Below are positions 51,842 through 59,823 of a stretch of 64,000 nucleotides of DNA, in pieces. Every line of letters begins with the position of its first letter. Positions within the stretch are counted from its first letter, which is position 1. Under the pieces are notes generated by a model that had not been told where the DNA came from, did not search any database, and worked only from the letters and a program-made list of their open reading frames with translations. This stretch comes from 13-2-20CM-66-19 sp963760225. GTDB taxonomy: Bacteria; Pseudomonadota; Gammaproteobacteria; Steroidobacterales; Steroidobacteraceae. The stretch spans positions 1,302,001 through 1,366,000 of the forward strand of contig CAVXCD010000003.1 in NCBI GenBank assembly GCA_963760225.1, in the 5' to 3' direction. Made by a program: the position numbers and the translations under genes.

Positions 51842-52792
51842 CTACTCAACAAATGGCGTAATTTTGGGTTTGCCAAGTCGGCGTTGCAGCGCCTGCGAGA
51901 GCGTTGTCCAATGGCTTCCACCGTAGACGACGAGGACCCGCTTCTTTGAATCGAGCTCCTTTTCGATCGTCGCCAGTAGATGCTCATCGCGGGTCGCCAT
52001 GTCAGTCTGATAGAGCAAAGACACCGCAGAGGTGCTGCCGGGCTCCGATCGCTTAGCCGGGTCCGCATCACGTGTCAGTTCAACGCCGAACACTGCTTGG
52101 TATCGCGTCTTAAAGTCCTCCAAGGACAGAGGCGGTAGTTGGTACTGATCAGAAAACGCGCGGGACCACTGCGCGAATGACTCGGCAAGTTTCGGATCGC
52201 TTGAGCTCGCAAGATCTCCAGACCGTAGGGATTGCGAAAGGCCACCGACCAGGTATGCGAATGCGATGTCCGTTGGCGTAAATCCTCGGCGTTCCAGTGC
52301 TTGCACTTGCTCCGTTCGCGTTGGCTCTCCGCCCAAAAATGGAATGCCATCGGTAATGGCTCGTGAAATCGCGTACATCCCTTCACTCTTGGTGAACTGA
52401 TCCTCCTCTGCGGTCCCGCGCTTGCTCGCGTGCTTGACCAGTGGGGCCGGGCTCTCACCCATCGCCGTGGGGAAACCCTCCGCGATCAGAATGGCCGCAG
52501 AGGTTGCAGCAAATCCCGAGTCTACTGCGCGAATCGTGCTGTTCCCCGGTGTGAAGACATGATGCACGCCCACGAACACCAGGATCCGATCGCCGCTCTT
52601 GTAGACTGCCGTGAATGGCACCCCGGACGCACAACCCTTCGGGCACCAGGGTTGCAAACGCTGCTCGAGGGCGAGTGACCACGGCGGGATCTCGTCGTCG
52701 CTGTTAGCGGCCAACAGACCTTGCGCTGCCGTCAGCGATGCGCCGGCGGCTGCAAGCGCCCAGGCAGTCCGAAGTCCACGCCGAAGATACAT
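51842..52792 (-). CDS. Secreted protein of unknown function, lower GC
   Basis: A 316-residue protein with an N-terminal signal peptide (about residues 1-29, basic start MYLRRGLRTAW). The mature part has two cysteines (WCPKGC), a strand pattern RILVFVGVHHVFTPGNSTIR, and near the end RVLVVYGGSHWTTLSQALQR. The last block is reminiscent of TraB/ChaN-like proteins that have an H near a GxxH strand, but the match is too weak to name. The codon use is less GC-biased than the neighbours. It is divergent from the tyrosine phosphatase gene, with a large palindrome between them. Confidence 0.6.
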   Translation of the reverse strand: MYLRRGLRTAWALAAAGASLTAAQGLLAANSDDEIPPWSLALEQRLQPWCPKGCASGVPFTAVYKSGDRILVFVGVHHVFTPGNSTIRAVDSGFAATSAAILIAEGFPTAMGESPAPLVKHASKRGTAEEDQFTKSEGMYAISRAITDGIPFLGGEPTRTEQVQALERRGFTPTDIAFAYLVGGLSQSLRSGDLASSSDPKLAESFAQWSRAFSDQYQLPPLSLEDFKTRYQAVFGVELTRDADPAKRSEPGSTSAVSLLYQTDMATRDEHLLATIEKELDSKKRVLVVYGGSHWTTLSQALQRRLGKPKITPFVE

Positions 52793-52830
52793 GTGGCCTA
52801 CCGTGTGGGGTCTGATCTTGTCCGCGACCG

Positions 52831-52863
52831 CGCTTTAAGCTCACAATTTGTGATCTTAAAGCG
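52831..52863. repeat. 33-base near-perfect palindrome between divergent genes
   Basis: The left arm CGCTTTAAGCTCACAA (52831-52846) and the right arm TTGTGATCTTAAAGCG (52848-52863) are inverse complements at 15 of 16 positions, with one central T. Shorter outer arms also pair (GGGTCTG at 52808-52814 with CAGACCC at 52874-52880). It lies between the start of the orphan secreted gene and ptp. It could be an operator, a cruciform or hairpin element, or two joined inverted repeats left by a mobile element. Confidence 0.75.
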
Positions 52864-52932
52864 GCCCACAGCCCAGACCCGGCCAGACGGATTAGGACGC
52901 ACAATCATGAAGTTACACACGCAGGTCCCGCT

Positions 52933-53409
52933 ATGAGAATCCTGTTCGTCTGTCTCGGCAACATCTGCCGCTCGCCGACCGCCGAAGCGGTACTGCGCGC
53001 GCTCGCGGCGCGCGAAGCGCCGGAGCTATCCGTCGAGGTGGATTCGGCGGGTACCGCCGGTTACCACCTGGGCGAGCCGCCCGACCCGCGCAGCTGCGCG
53101 GCCGCCGCGCGGCGCGGCTATGACATGCGGGCACTGCGCGCGCGCATCGTCGAGCCCGGAGATTTCGAGCGTTTCGATCTGATCCTCGCCATGGACGAGG
53201 AGAACCTGCGCGTGCTGCGTCGACGCGCGCCGACAGTCGCACACGAGCGGCTGCGATTGTTTCTCGAGTTCGCTCCGGCGGGGGCGCCGGAGGAAGTCCC
53301 CGATCCATATTACGGCGGACCGAACGGCTTCGAGGAAGTGCTCGACCTCGCCGAGGCTGCGGCCCGCGGTCTTCTCGACCACCTGCGCCAGCGCGCGCGC
53401 GCCGCGTAG
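52933..53409 (+). CDS. Low-molecular-weight protein-tyrosine phosphatase
   Basis: A 158-residue phosphatase. The P-loop CLGNICRS near the start (Cys7, Arg13) and the later DPYYGG with its general-acid Asp identify it. In relatives such genes near kdsB may control capsule or exopolysaccharide kinases, although no tyrosine kinase is nearby. It follows the accessory insertion, so it is separated from kdsB by about 3 kb. The start ATG 52933 is 140 bases from the divergent orphan gene. Its end converges on rne, with a 22-base gap. Confidence 0.94.
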   Translation: MRILFVCLGNICRSPTAEAVLRALAAREAPELSVEVDSAGTAGYHLGEPPDPRSCAAAARRGYDMRALRARIVEPGDFERFDLILAMDEENLRVLRRRAPTVAHERLRLFLEFAPAGAPEEVPDPYYGGPNGFEEVLDLAEAAARGLLDHLRQRARAA

Positions 53410-53431
53410 CGCGCCGCGCTGACGCGCGCGC

Positions 53432-55924
53432 TCACTCCTCCGGCTCGGCTCCGGCGCCGCCGACATCCTTCGGCGTTGGCGCGGATGACCACACCACGTA
53501 CGGCTTGTTCTGGCCCGGGTCGGGCTTGGCGGTTGGCTCAAAGTGCGCCAGCGGCGCCGCCTCGTGCTTGGCAGCCAGCTCGCGTGGCGGCTCCGCGTGA
53601 TACTCGCGCACTACCGGCTCGCTCGTGACCGGCGCGGGCACATCCGCATCCGGAAACATCTGGCGCACCTCACCACTGTCCTCCGGGCCGGAGACGGGGG
53701 GACCCGCATCGCCCGGGTTCTGCATGGGCGCCGCGCCCTCGCGTGCACCGCCGCCGCCGCCGCGGCGGCCGCGCCGCCGTCCACGACGTCCGCGCCCGCG
53801 ACTGCCTTCCGGCCGGTCGGTGCGCAGCTCTCCGGGAGGCGGGCCTGCGGCTGCAGCGCCGACCGCTTCCTGGCGGGGAGCGTCCTGCGGTGGCTGCGGC
53901 TCACGGTTCGGAGCGTTGCGATCGGGTGTGTTGCGCGGCGCGCCATTACGCTCGGCCGAGCGCTCGGGGCGTCGCCCGGGCTCGCGATTGCGATCGCGAC
54001 CGTCGCGGTTGTCGCGGCCGTCGCGATCGCGGTGACGATCGCGTCCATCGCCGCGGCGGCCATCGCTGCGCTCGCGGCGCGCGCCATCGGCGTAGCGCGG
54101 GCTGCGCGAGTGATCGCGGCGTCCGTCGCGCCGCGGTCCCTCTTCACGACGCGGGGCGCGCCCGGCCGGCGCGGCGGGCGCCTGCTGCGCGGCTTCCGCC
54201 GGCGCCGCGGCCGGCTCGCCGGCCAGCAGCTTGCGAACTCGCGACCAGAAACTCTCGTGCGCGGCCGCCGCAGCTGCCGGGGCGGCCGCGGGAGCCGGGG
54301 ACGCGGCCATCGGCGCTGCGGTCGCCGGCAGCAGCGTCGCCACCGCCGGCGTCTCGGCGACGGGCTTCTTGTCCTGTGCGGAGCCCGGCTCGACCACTTC
54401 CGGTGCGGTCGGCATCAGGTAAGTCGCCTGGCGGTTCTCCGGCAGATCCAGCTCGTCGTCGCGCACCCGGCGGATCGAGTACTCCGGGGTCTGGATGTTC
54501 TCGTTCGGCACGATGATCAGCTCGGTCTCGCTCTTGTCCTCGAGCGTGCGCAGCCATTCGCGTTTTTCATTAATGAGGTAGGTTGCCACCGCTACCGGCA
54601 CCTGCGCGATGACCCGCGCGGTGCGATCCTTGCGCAGCTCCTCGCCGATCAGCCGCAGCACGGCCAGCGTCATCGACTCGACGCTGCGGATGCTGCCGAT
54701 GCCGACACAGCGGGGGCAGACCATGTGACTGGTTTCCCCGAGCGAGGGGCGCAGGCGCTGCCGCGACATCTCCAGCAGGCCGAAGCGCGACAGCCGGCCG
54801 ATCTGGATGCGCGCCCGGTCCATCTTCATGGCATCGCGCAGCCGGTCCTCGACGTCGCGCTGATTCTTCGCCGACTCCATGTCGATGAAGTCGATGACGA
54901 TCAGCCCGCCGATGTCACGGATGCGCAGCTGCCGGGCGATCTCGTCGGCGGCCTCGAGGTTGGTGTTGGTCGCCGTGGTCTCGATGTCGCTGCCGCGCGT
55001 GGCGCGCGCGGAATTGATGTCGATCGACACCAGCGCCTCGGTGTAGTCGATGACGATGCTGCCGCCGGAGGGCAGCTGCACCTTGTGCGCGTAGGCCGAC
55101 TCGATCTGGCTCTCGATCTGGAAGCGCGTGAACAGCGGGATGTCGTCGGTATAGAGCTTCAGGCGCCGCTGCGCCTCCGCCGGCATGAAGCGCTGCATGT
55201 ATTCCTGCGCCTTCTGGAAGGCGGCCGGGCTGTCCACCAGCACCTCGCCGATGTCGTCGGAGAGGTAGTCGCGCATCGAGCGCGTCACCGCGTCGCTCTC
55301 GCGGAACACCAGGAACGGGGCGGGGCGGTCTTTGGCCGCCGCGTCGATCTGATCCCACTGGACCTTGAGGTTGTCCAGGTCCCACTGCAGCTCCTGGACC
55401 GAGCGGCCGACTCCGGCGGTGCGCACGATGGCGCCCATGCCTTCCGGGATCTGCAGCTGGCTCATGACCTCGCGCATCTGATCGCGGTCTTCGCCCTCGA
55501 TGCGGCGCGACACGCCCCCGGCGCGTGGGTTGTTCGGCATCAATACCAGGAAGCGGCCGGCGAGGCTGATGAAGGTGGTGAGCGCCGCACCCTTGGTGCC
55601 GCGCTCCTCCTTCTCCACCTGCACGATGACCTCCTGGCCCTCGGACAGGAGCTCGCGGATATTCATCCGGCCGCCCTGCGGCGGCTGGCGAAAATACTCC
55701 TTGGAGACTTCCTTCAGCGGCAGAAAGCCGTGTCGCTGGGTGCCGTAATCGACGAAGCACGCCTCGAGCGAGGGCTCGATGCGCGCGATCCGGGCTTTGT
55801 AAACGTTGGCTTTTTTCTGTTCGCGGGAAGGTAAATCGATACTCAGGTCAAACAGCTTCTGTCCATCAACCAGAGCAACGCGCAACTCCTCTTCCTGAGT
55901 CGCATTCACTAGCATTCTCTTCAT
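53432..55924 (-). CDS. rne: Ribonuclease E
   Basis: RNase E is the main endonuclease of mRNA decay and rRNA and tRNA maturation, and the scaffold of the degradosome. The 830-residue protein has the S1 domain (about residues 38-120), catalytic Asp302 (SIDINSARATRG) and Asp345 (IVIDFIDM), and the Zn-link CPRC at 403-406. The last 270 residues are low-complexity, with a membrane-anchor-like helix FWSRVRKLL (about 559-567), many Arg-Asp-Gly repeats, an Arg/Gly block, and the end NKPYVVWSSAP. Enolase is encoded at 1728. Confidence 0.97.
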   Translation of the reverse strand: MKRMLVNATQEEELRVALVDGQKLFDLSIDLPSREQKKANVYKARIARIEPSLEACFVDYGTQRHGFLPLKEVSKEYFRQPPQGGRMNIRELLSEGQEVIVQVEKEERGTKGAALTTFISLAGRFLVLMPNNPRAGGVSRRIEGEDRDQMREVMSQLQIPEGMGAIVRTAGVGRSVQELQWDLDNLKVQWDQIDAAAKDRPAPFLVFRESDAVTRSMRDYLSDDIGEVLVDSPAAFQKAQEYMQRFMPAEAQRRLKLYTDDIPLFTRFQIESQIESAYAHKVQLPSGGSIVIDYTEALVSIDINSARATRGSDIETTATNTNLEAADEIARQLRIRDIGGLIVIDFIDMESAKNQRDVEDRLRDAMKMDRARIQIGRLSRFGLLEMSRQRLRPSLGETSHMVCPRCVGIGSIRSVESMTLAVLRLIGEELRKDRTARVIAQVPVAVATYLINEKREWLRTLEDKSETELIIVPNENIQTPEYSIRRVRDDELDLPENRQATYLMPTAPEVVEPGSAQDKKPVAETPAVATLLPATAAPMAASPAPAAAPAAAAAAHESFWSRVRKLLAGEPAAAPAEAAQQAPAAPAGRAPRREEGPRRDGRRDHSRSPRYADGARRERSDGRRGDGRDRHRDRDGRDNRDGRDRNREPGRRPERSAERNGAPRNTPDRNAPNREPQPPQDAPRQEAVGAAAAGPPPGELRTDRPEGSRGRGRRGRRRGRRGGGGGAREGAAPMQNPGDAGPPVSGPEDSGEVRQMFPDADVPAPVTSEPVVREYHAEPPRELAAKHEAAPLAHFEPTAKPDPGQNKPYVVWSSAPTPKDVGGAGAEPEE

Positions 55925-56259
55925 GTGCCCCTACTGTGCGGTAAGGGGCCGGCAAGCACGCGACGGGAGGCCGCGGGATTTCACCTCCGCGGCAGCGAAG
56001 GTTCCCGAACCAAAGCGAATGAGAGAGAGTCTCGTTATTCACACTGATGTCCGCACTTCGGCAGGCGGACGGGGAGGTAACCTTCGGTGAACTCAACCGA
56101 CGGCGCTCACTGCGGATTTCCGTGATGTACGGAGGTTCGACGCAGCTCGCGCGGTCCTGGCGGCCCAAGCGATGGCCTCGGTTTAAGAGGTCCAACTAAA
56201 CGGGCGGCGGCCCTTGCCGCCAACCACTGGCGCGTCCGCACCTGGCGGACGACCCACAG
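55925..56259 (-). promoter_or_regulatory. Long structured leader of rne
   Basis: About 335 bases lie between the rne start and its likely promoter, with no credible gene. Hairpin-forming sequences are GTCCGC/GCGGAC (56049-56070), GGCGGC/GCCGCC (56203-56221) and a perfect 7-base stem CGTCCGC/GCGGACG (56233-56251). E. coli rne has a long 5' leader through which RNase E controls its own mRNA; the length and structure here fit that idea. That it works here is inference. Confidence 0.5.
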
Positions 56260-56287
56260 AGTATACTCCGGATCATTGTAAAAACAA
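56260..56287 (-). promoter_or_regulatory. Candidate rne promoter
   Basis: On the reverse strand TTGTTT (56282-56287) and TATACT (56260-56265) are separated by 16 bases. The AGTATACT octamer reads the same on both strands, so the -10 may also serve rluC, although no good -35 for rluC is visible. Confidence 0.45.
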
Positions 56288-57306
56288 TGTCTTACACCAA
56301 GGACGCCGCAACCGCGCCCGAGTCGCGTGAAATTCGCACCGGCGTGCAGCACTACGAGGTCAGCGAGGACGAGGCCGGCCAGCGCCTGGACAACTGCCTG
56401 CAGCGCCAGCTGCCCGGTGTGCCGCGCAGCCGGCTGTTTCGCCTCATCCGCAAGGGCGAGGTGCGCGTCAACGGTCGCCGCGCCGATCCACAGCTGCGTG
56501 TACAGCTTGGGGACCGCATCCGCATCCCGCCGGTGCGCGTCACCGCGCCCGGGGAGCCGGTGCGCCCGGGAGCGGCGCTTGGCGAGCAGCTCAGGCGCGC
56601 CATCGTGTACGAGGACGAGAGGCTGCTGGTGCTCGACAAGCCGGCGGGCATTGCGGTGCACGGTGGCAGCGGCGTCAGCTTCGGGGTCATCGAGGGGCTG
56701 CGGGCGCTGCGGCCGCAGGACACGCTCGAGCTCGCCCATCGCCTCGACCGCGATACCAGCGGCTGCCTGCTCATTGCGCGCCGTCCGGCGGTCCTGCGGA
56801 CGCTGCATGCGCTGCTGCGCGACGGAGCGATGGAGAAGCGCTATCTCACACTGGTCAAAGGCAGCTGGCAGCTCGGCGCCAAGCGCATCGACGTGCCGCT
56901 GCGCACCGATACGCGCGTCGGCGGCGAGCGCACCGTGCGGCCCGGCGCTTCCGGCAAACCTTCTGTGAGCGAGTTTCGCCCGGTGCAGTTCTTCGGCAGG
57001 ACGGCGACCCTCATGGAAGTTACCCTGCGTACCGGCCGCACACACCAGATACGCGTGCACGCGGCGCTCAGCGGTCATCCGGTGGCCGGCGACGACAAAT
57101 ACGGTGACGCGGCATTCAACGAGGAGCTGCGGCTGCTCGGGCTCAAGCGCATGTTCCTGCACGCGCACAGCCTGTCGTTCAGCTGGCCGCAGGGCATGGA
57201 CTTCAGCATCAGTGCCCCACTGCCAGCGCAGCTCGCCGCCGTCCTCGATCAACTTGGCGACCGCGCCGACCGACGCGGCAGCAGGTCCCGTCAGGGCAGC
57301 TCGTAG
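56287..57306 (+). CDS. rluC: 23S rRNA pseudouridine(955/2504/2580) synthase RluC
   Basis: RluC makes three pseudouridines in 23S rRNA. The 339-residue protein has an N-terminal S4 domain (GQRLDNCLQRQLPGVPRSRL, then GEVRVNGRRADP), then the catalytic core with HRLDRDTSGCLLIARRP (catalytic Asp) and RTGRTHQIRVHAALSGHPVA. It is divergent from rne, the classical gammaproteobacterial arrangement. It overlaps the end of maf by 16 bases. No clear Shine-Dalgarno sequence precedes the ATG. Confidence 0.95.
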   Translation: MSYTKDAATAPESREIRTGVQHYEVSEDEAGQRLDNCLQRQLPGVPRSRLFRLIRKGEVRVNGRRADPQLRVQLGDRIRIPPVRVTAPGEPVRPGAALGEQLRRAIVYEDERLLVLDKPAGIAVHGGSGVSFGVIEGLRALRPQDTLELAHRLDRDTSGCLLIARRPAVLRTLHALLRDGAMEKRYLTLVKGSWQLGAKRIDVPLRTDTRVGGERTVRPGASGKPSVSEFRPVQFFGRTATLMEVTLRTGRTHQIRVHAALSGHPVAGDDKYGDAAFNEELRLLGLKRMFLHAHSLSFSWPQGMDFSISAPLPAQLAAVLDQLGDRADRRGSRSRQGSS

Positions 57307-57866
57307 CCTGCACGGCGCAACGCTGCCGCGAGCCAGATGAGCGGCAGCCCGATGAGTGCGGTCGGGTCCTGGCTCTCGATGCACTCGAAGAGTGCCACTC
57401 CCAGGCCCTCCACCTTGAAGCCGCCCGCGCAGTCGAACGGCTGCTCGAGCTCCACGTAGCGGTCGATCTCCGCGCCGGACAGCGTGCGAAACATGACCGT
57501 GGTGGTGTCGACGTGCAGTTGCGCCGCCGGAGCGCCGCCGAGGACGGCGCAGGCGGTGTAGAAGTGCGCGGTGCGGCCGGAGAGCAGCCGCAGCTGCGCC
57601 CGGCAACGCGCCGCGTCGCCCGGCTTGTCGAGCACCTCGTCCCCGGCGCTGGCGACCTGATCGCTGCCGATCACGACGGCGTGCGCATGTACTGCTGCCA
57701 CCGCGCGCGCCTTCTCCACGGCAAGCCGCAGGGCGCGATCGGCGGCAGACTCCGCCGCCACGTGCGCCTCGGCAACCCCGGAGGGCTGCGACTCAAACGG
57801 GATGCCGAGCCTTGCGAGCAGGGTGCGGCGGTAGGGGGAGCCCGAGGCGAGAACGAGCTGCGGCAC
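57291..57866 (-). CDS. Maf family nucleotide pyrophosphatase (YceF-like)
   Basis: A protein of 191 residues hydrolysing modified or non-canonical nucleoside triphosphates. It starts VPQLVLASGSPYRRTLLARL and has the family motifs IGSDQVASAGDEVLDKPGD, GRTAHFYTACAV and GGFKVEGLG. It is encoded opposite yceD, as in E. coli, where yceF prefers 7-methyl-GTP; the substrate here is inferred. The start GTG 57866 is chosen where homology begins; the frame is open upstream. Confidence 0.9.
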   Translation of the reverse strand: MPQLVLASGSPYRRTLLARLGIPFESQPSGVAEAHVAAESAADRALRLAVEKARAVAAVHAHAVVIGSDQVASAGDEVLDKPGDAARCRAQLRLLSGRTAHFYTACAVLGGAPAAQLHVDTTTVMFRTLSGAEIDRYVELEQPFDCAGGFKVEGLGVALFECIESQDPTALIGLPLIWLAAALRRAGYELP

Positions 57867-57929
57867 TTGGATCTTTGGCTTTGGGCGAATGCCCTTCGAG
57901 AAACAACGGGTTAGCCGCAGGTCGTGACT

Positions 57930-57958
57930 TTGACTTGGGCTGACTCGGTACCTATTAT
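57930..57958 (+). promoter_or_regulatory. Sigma-70 promoter of the yceD operon
   Basis: TTGACT (57930-57935) and TATTAT (57953-57958) are separated by 17 bases, close to consensus. It lies between the divergent maf and yceD genes and points towards yceD, so it should drive yceD-rpmF-plsX-fabH. Confidence 0.75.
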
Positions 57959-58038
57959 ACGCGCCCCATGCGCTTAGTCCCCCGAAACGGCGTGCGTGTT
58001 TGTGCGTCGGGGACCGGCGCCATTCACCGGAGTGACCG

Positions 58039-58551
58039 TTGCCGCCCTGGTCGCAGCCGCTGGACGTCGAGCGGCTCAGCCGCAGCGCAGGCGAGGTTGC
58101 CTTTGCGCTGGCGCTGGCCGAGCTGCCGGGCCTGCGCTCGCGGCGCGGCGGGATTGCGGGCAGCGTGCAGGGGCGCGTGCAGTTTGGCCGCGAGCAGGAT
58201 CTTGCGATCGCCGAGCTTAGTATCAAGGGCGGCGCGACGCTCGAGTGCCAGCGCTGCATGAGACCGATGCAGCAGCCGCTCGACATCCGCGCGCGCGTCG
58301 CGCTGGTCGCCTCCGAGGCCGGGGCGGAGCGGGTGCCGCAGGAGCTCGAGGCGGTGCTCGCCCCGGGCGGACGTACGACGATCGGGGCACTGGTGACCGA
58401 GGAGCTGCTGCTCGCCCTGCCGCTCGTGCCGCTGCACGCGCAGGGCACGGACGCGCACTGTGCGCCGGCAGCGACGCCGGTGGCGGCAGCGCCGGTGCAG
58501 GGCGAGACGCACAGACCGTTTGCGCGTCTCGGAGAACTTTTGAAACGCTAA
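58039..58551 (+). CDS. yceD: YceD/DUF177 family protein
   Basis: A 170-residue protein (DUF177), in bacteria and plastids tied to 23S rRNA accumulation. Recognisable parts are the start (QPLDVERLSRSAGEVAFALAL), the cysteine pair LECQRCMRPMQQPLDIRAR, and the end AHCAPAATP to PFARLGELLKR. The TTG at 58039 is the only in-frame start found and is preceded by a GGAGTG sequence. It begins the conserved yceD-rpmF-plsX-fabH operon. The typical acidic middle region is less obvious here. Confidence 0.85.
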   Translation: MPPWSQPLDVERLSRSAGEVAFALALAELPGLRSRRGGIAGSVQGRVQFGREQDLAIAELSIKGGATLECQRCMRPMQQPLDIRARVALVASEAGAERVPQELEAVLAPGGRTTIGALVTEELLLALPLVPLHAQGTDAHCAPAATPVAAAPVQGETHRPFARLGELLKR

Positions 58552-58576
58552 GGACTTCGAGTCAGGAGCTTCATTC

Positions 58577-58771
58577 ATGGCTGTCCAAAAGAGCCGCAAG
58601 ACACCCTCACGACGCGGCATGCACCGCTCGCACGACCGGCTCGCCAAGCCTGCGCTGTCCTCCGACCCGCAGTCCGGCGAGACGCATCTGCGCCACCGCA
58701 TCACGCCCGACGGCTTCTATCGCGGCCGGCGCGTGATCGAAAAGCCCGCCGATAACACCGACAAGGACTGA
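58577..58771 (+). CDS. rpmF: 50S ribosomal protein L32
   Basis: The 64-residue basic protein begins MAVQKSRKTPSRRGMHRSHD, the L32 signature, and ends with a charged tail. It lacks the zinc-binding cysteines of the zinc-type L32. It is located between yceD and plsX, the invariant context in proteobacteria. The ATG 58577 follows an AGGAG-type sequence at 58563. Confidence 0.97.
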   Translation: MAVQKSRKTPSRRGMHRSHDRLAKPALSSDPQSGETHLRHRITPDGFYRGRRVIEKPADNTDKD

Positions 58772-58812
58772 ACAGGCGGCCACCTAAAGGCGCGAAGACT
58801 CGAAGAGCCTGC

Positions 58813-59823
58813 GTGCTGCCGATCTCTATCGACGTGATGAGCGGCGACCAGGAGCCGCGCGAATACGTTGCCGGCGCGCTGCGCGCCCTTGCCGACGATG
58901 CCGAGCTGCGCGTGCGGCTGGTCGGCGATCCGGAGCTGATCGGCGCGCTGCTGGCGGCGCAGCCGGCCGCGCTGCGCGAGCGCGTCGCGGTGGTCGCTGC
59001 CACCGAGGTGGTGACCATGGAGGAGAAGCCGCGCGAGGCCATTCGCCACAAGAAAAACTCCTCGATGCGCCTCGCCGTCGACCAGGTGCGCGACGGCCAC
59101 GCGTGTGCCTGCGTGAGCGCGGGCAACACCGGGGCGCTCACCGCGATCGCGCACTTCGTGCTGCGCACCCTGCCCGGCGTGGAGCGGGCGGCGATCATCT
59201 CGGCCGTTCCGGCCGCGCACGGCCTGACCCACATGCTCGATCTGGGCGCCAACACCAAGGCGACGGCGCTGCAGTTGCGCCAGTTCGCCGCCATGGGCGT
59301 GATCGTGGCGCGCGAGGTGTACGGCGTGGCCAACCCGCGCGTCGGCCTGCTGAACATCGGTAAGGAGGACATGAAGGGGCATGAGCTGGTGCAGGAGGCG
59401 CACGCACTGCTCGGCCCGAGCGGGCTCAACTACATCGGCTTCGTGGAAGGCGACGACATCTTCTCCGGCGACGTCGACGTCGTGGTCACGGACGGGTTCA
59501 CCGGCAACGTCGCGCTGAAGACCATGGAAGGGGTCGCCGGTCTCATCGCCGATCGGGTGCGCCAGGAATTCCAGGCGTCACTGCTCGATCGCGTGGCCGG
59601 CCTGATCGCGCGGCCGGTGCTGCGGCGCGTCGCCGTCGGGCTCGATCCACGCCGCTACAACGGCGCGTGCATGGTCGGCCTCGCCGGGATCGTGGTAAAA
59701 AGCCACGGTCGCGCCGACGGTATGGCTTTCGCACGCGCCATCGGTACGGCCGTGCTGGCCGCGAGGCGCGACGTTACCGCGCACATCGCGCGGGCGCTGC
59801 AAGCGGAAGGGGCGGTTCATTGA
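58813..59823 (+). CDS. plsX: Phosphate acyltransferase PlsX
   Basis: PlsX turns acyl-ACP into acyl-phosphate, which PlsY uses to begin phospholipid synthesis. The 336-residue protein starts LPISIDVMSGDQEPREYVAG, and has VSAGNTGALTAIAHFVLRTL, DLGANTKATALQLRQFA, GLLNIGKEDMKGHELV and VVTDGFTGNVALKTMEG. The start is GTG 58813. Its stop overlaps the fabH start (TTGA), so the two enzymes, both at the entry of fatty acid and phospholipid synthesis, are made together. Confidence 0.96.
   Translation: MLPISIDVMSGDQEPREYVAGALRALADDAELRVRLVGDPELIGALLAAQPAALRERVAVVAATEVVTMEEKPREAIRHKKNSSMRLAVDQVRDGHACACVSAGNTGALTAIAHFVLRTLPGVERAAIISAVPAAHGLTHMLDLGANTKATALQLRQFAAMGVIVAREVYGVANPRVGLLNIGKEDMKGHELVQEAHALLGPSGLNYIGFVEGDDIFSGDVDVVVTDGFTGNVALKTMEGVAGLIADRVRQEFQASLLDRVAGLIARPVLRRVAVGLDPRRYNGACMVGLAGIVVKSHGRADGMAFARAIGTAVLAARRDVTAHIARALQAEGAVH

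Noticed and set aside
53543..55834. 763-codon forward frame opposite rne
   Set aside because: Antisense shadow of RNase E.
56125..56150. GGTTCGAC stretch resembling a tRNA T-loop in the rne leader
   Set aside because: No acceptor, D or anticodon stems can be drawn around it.
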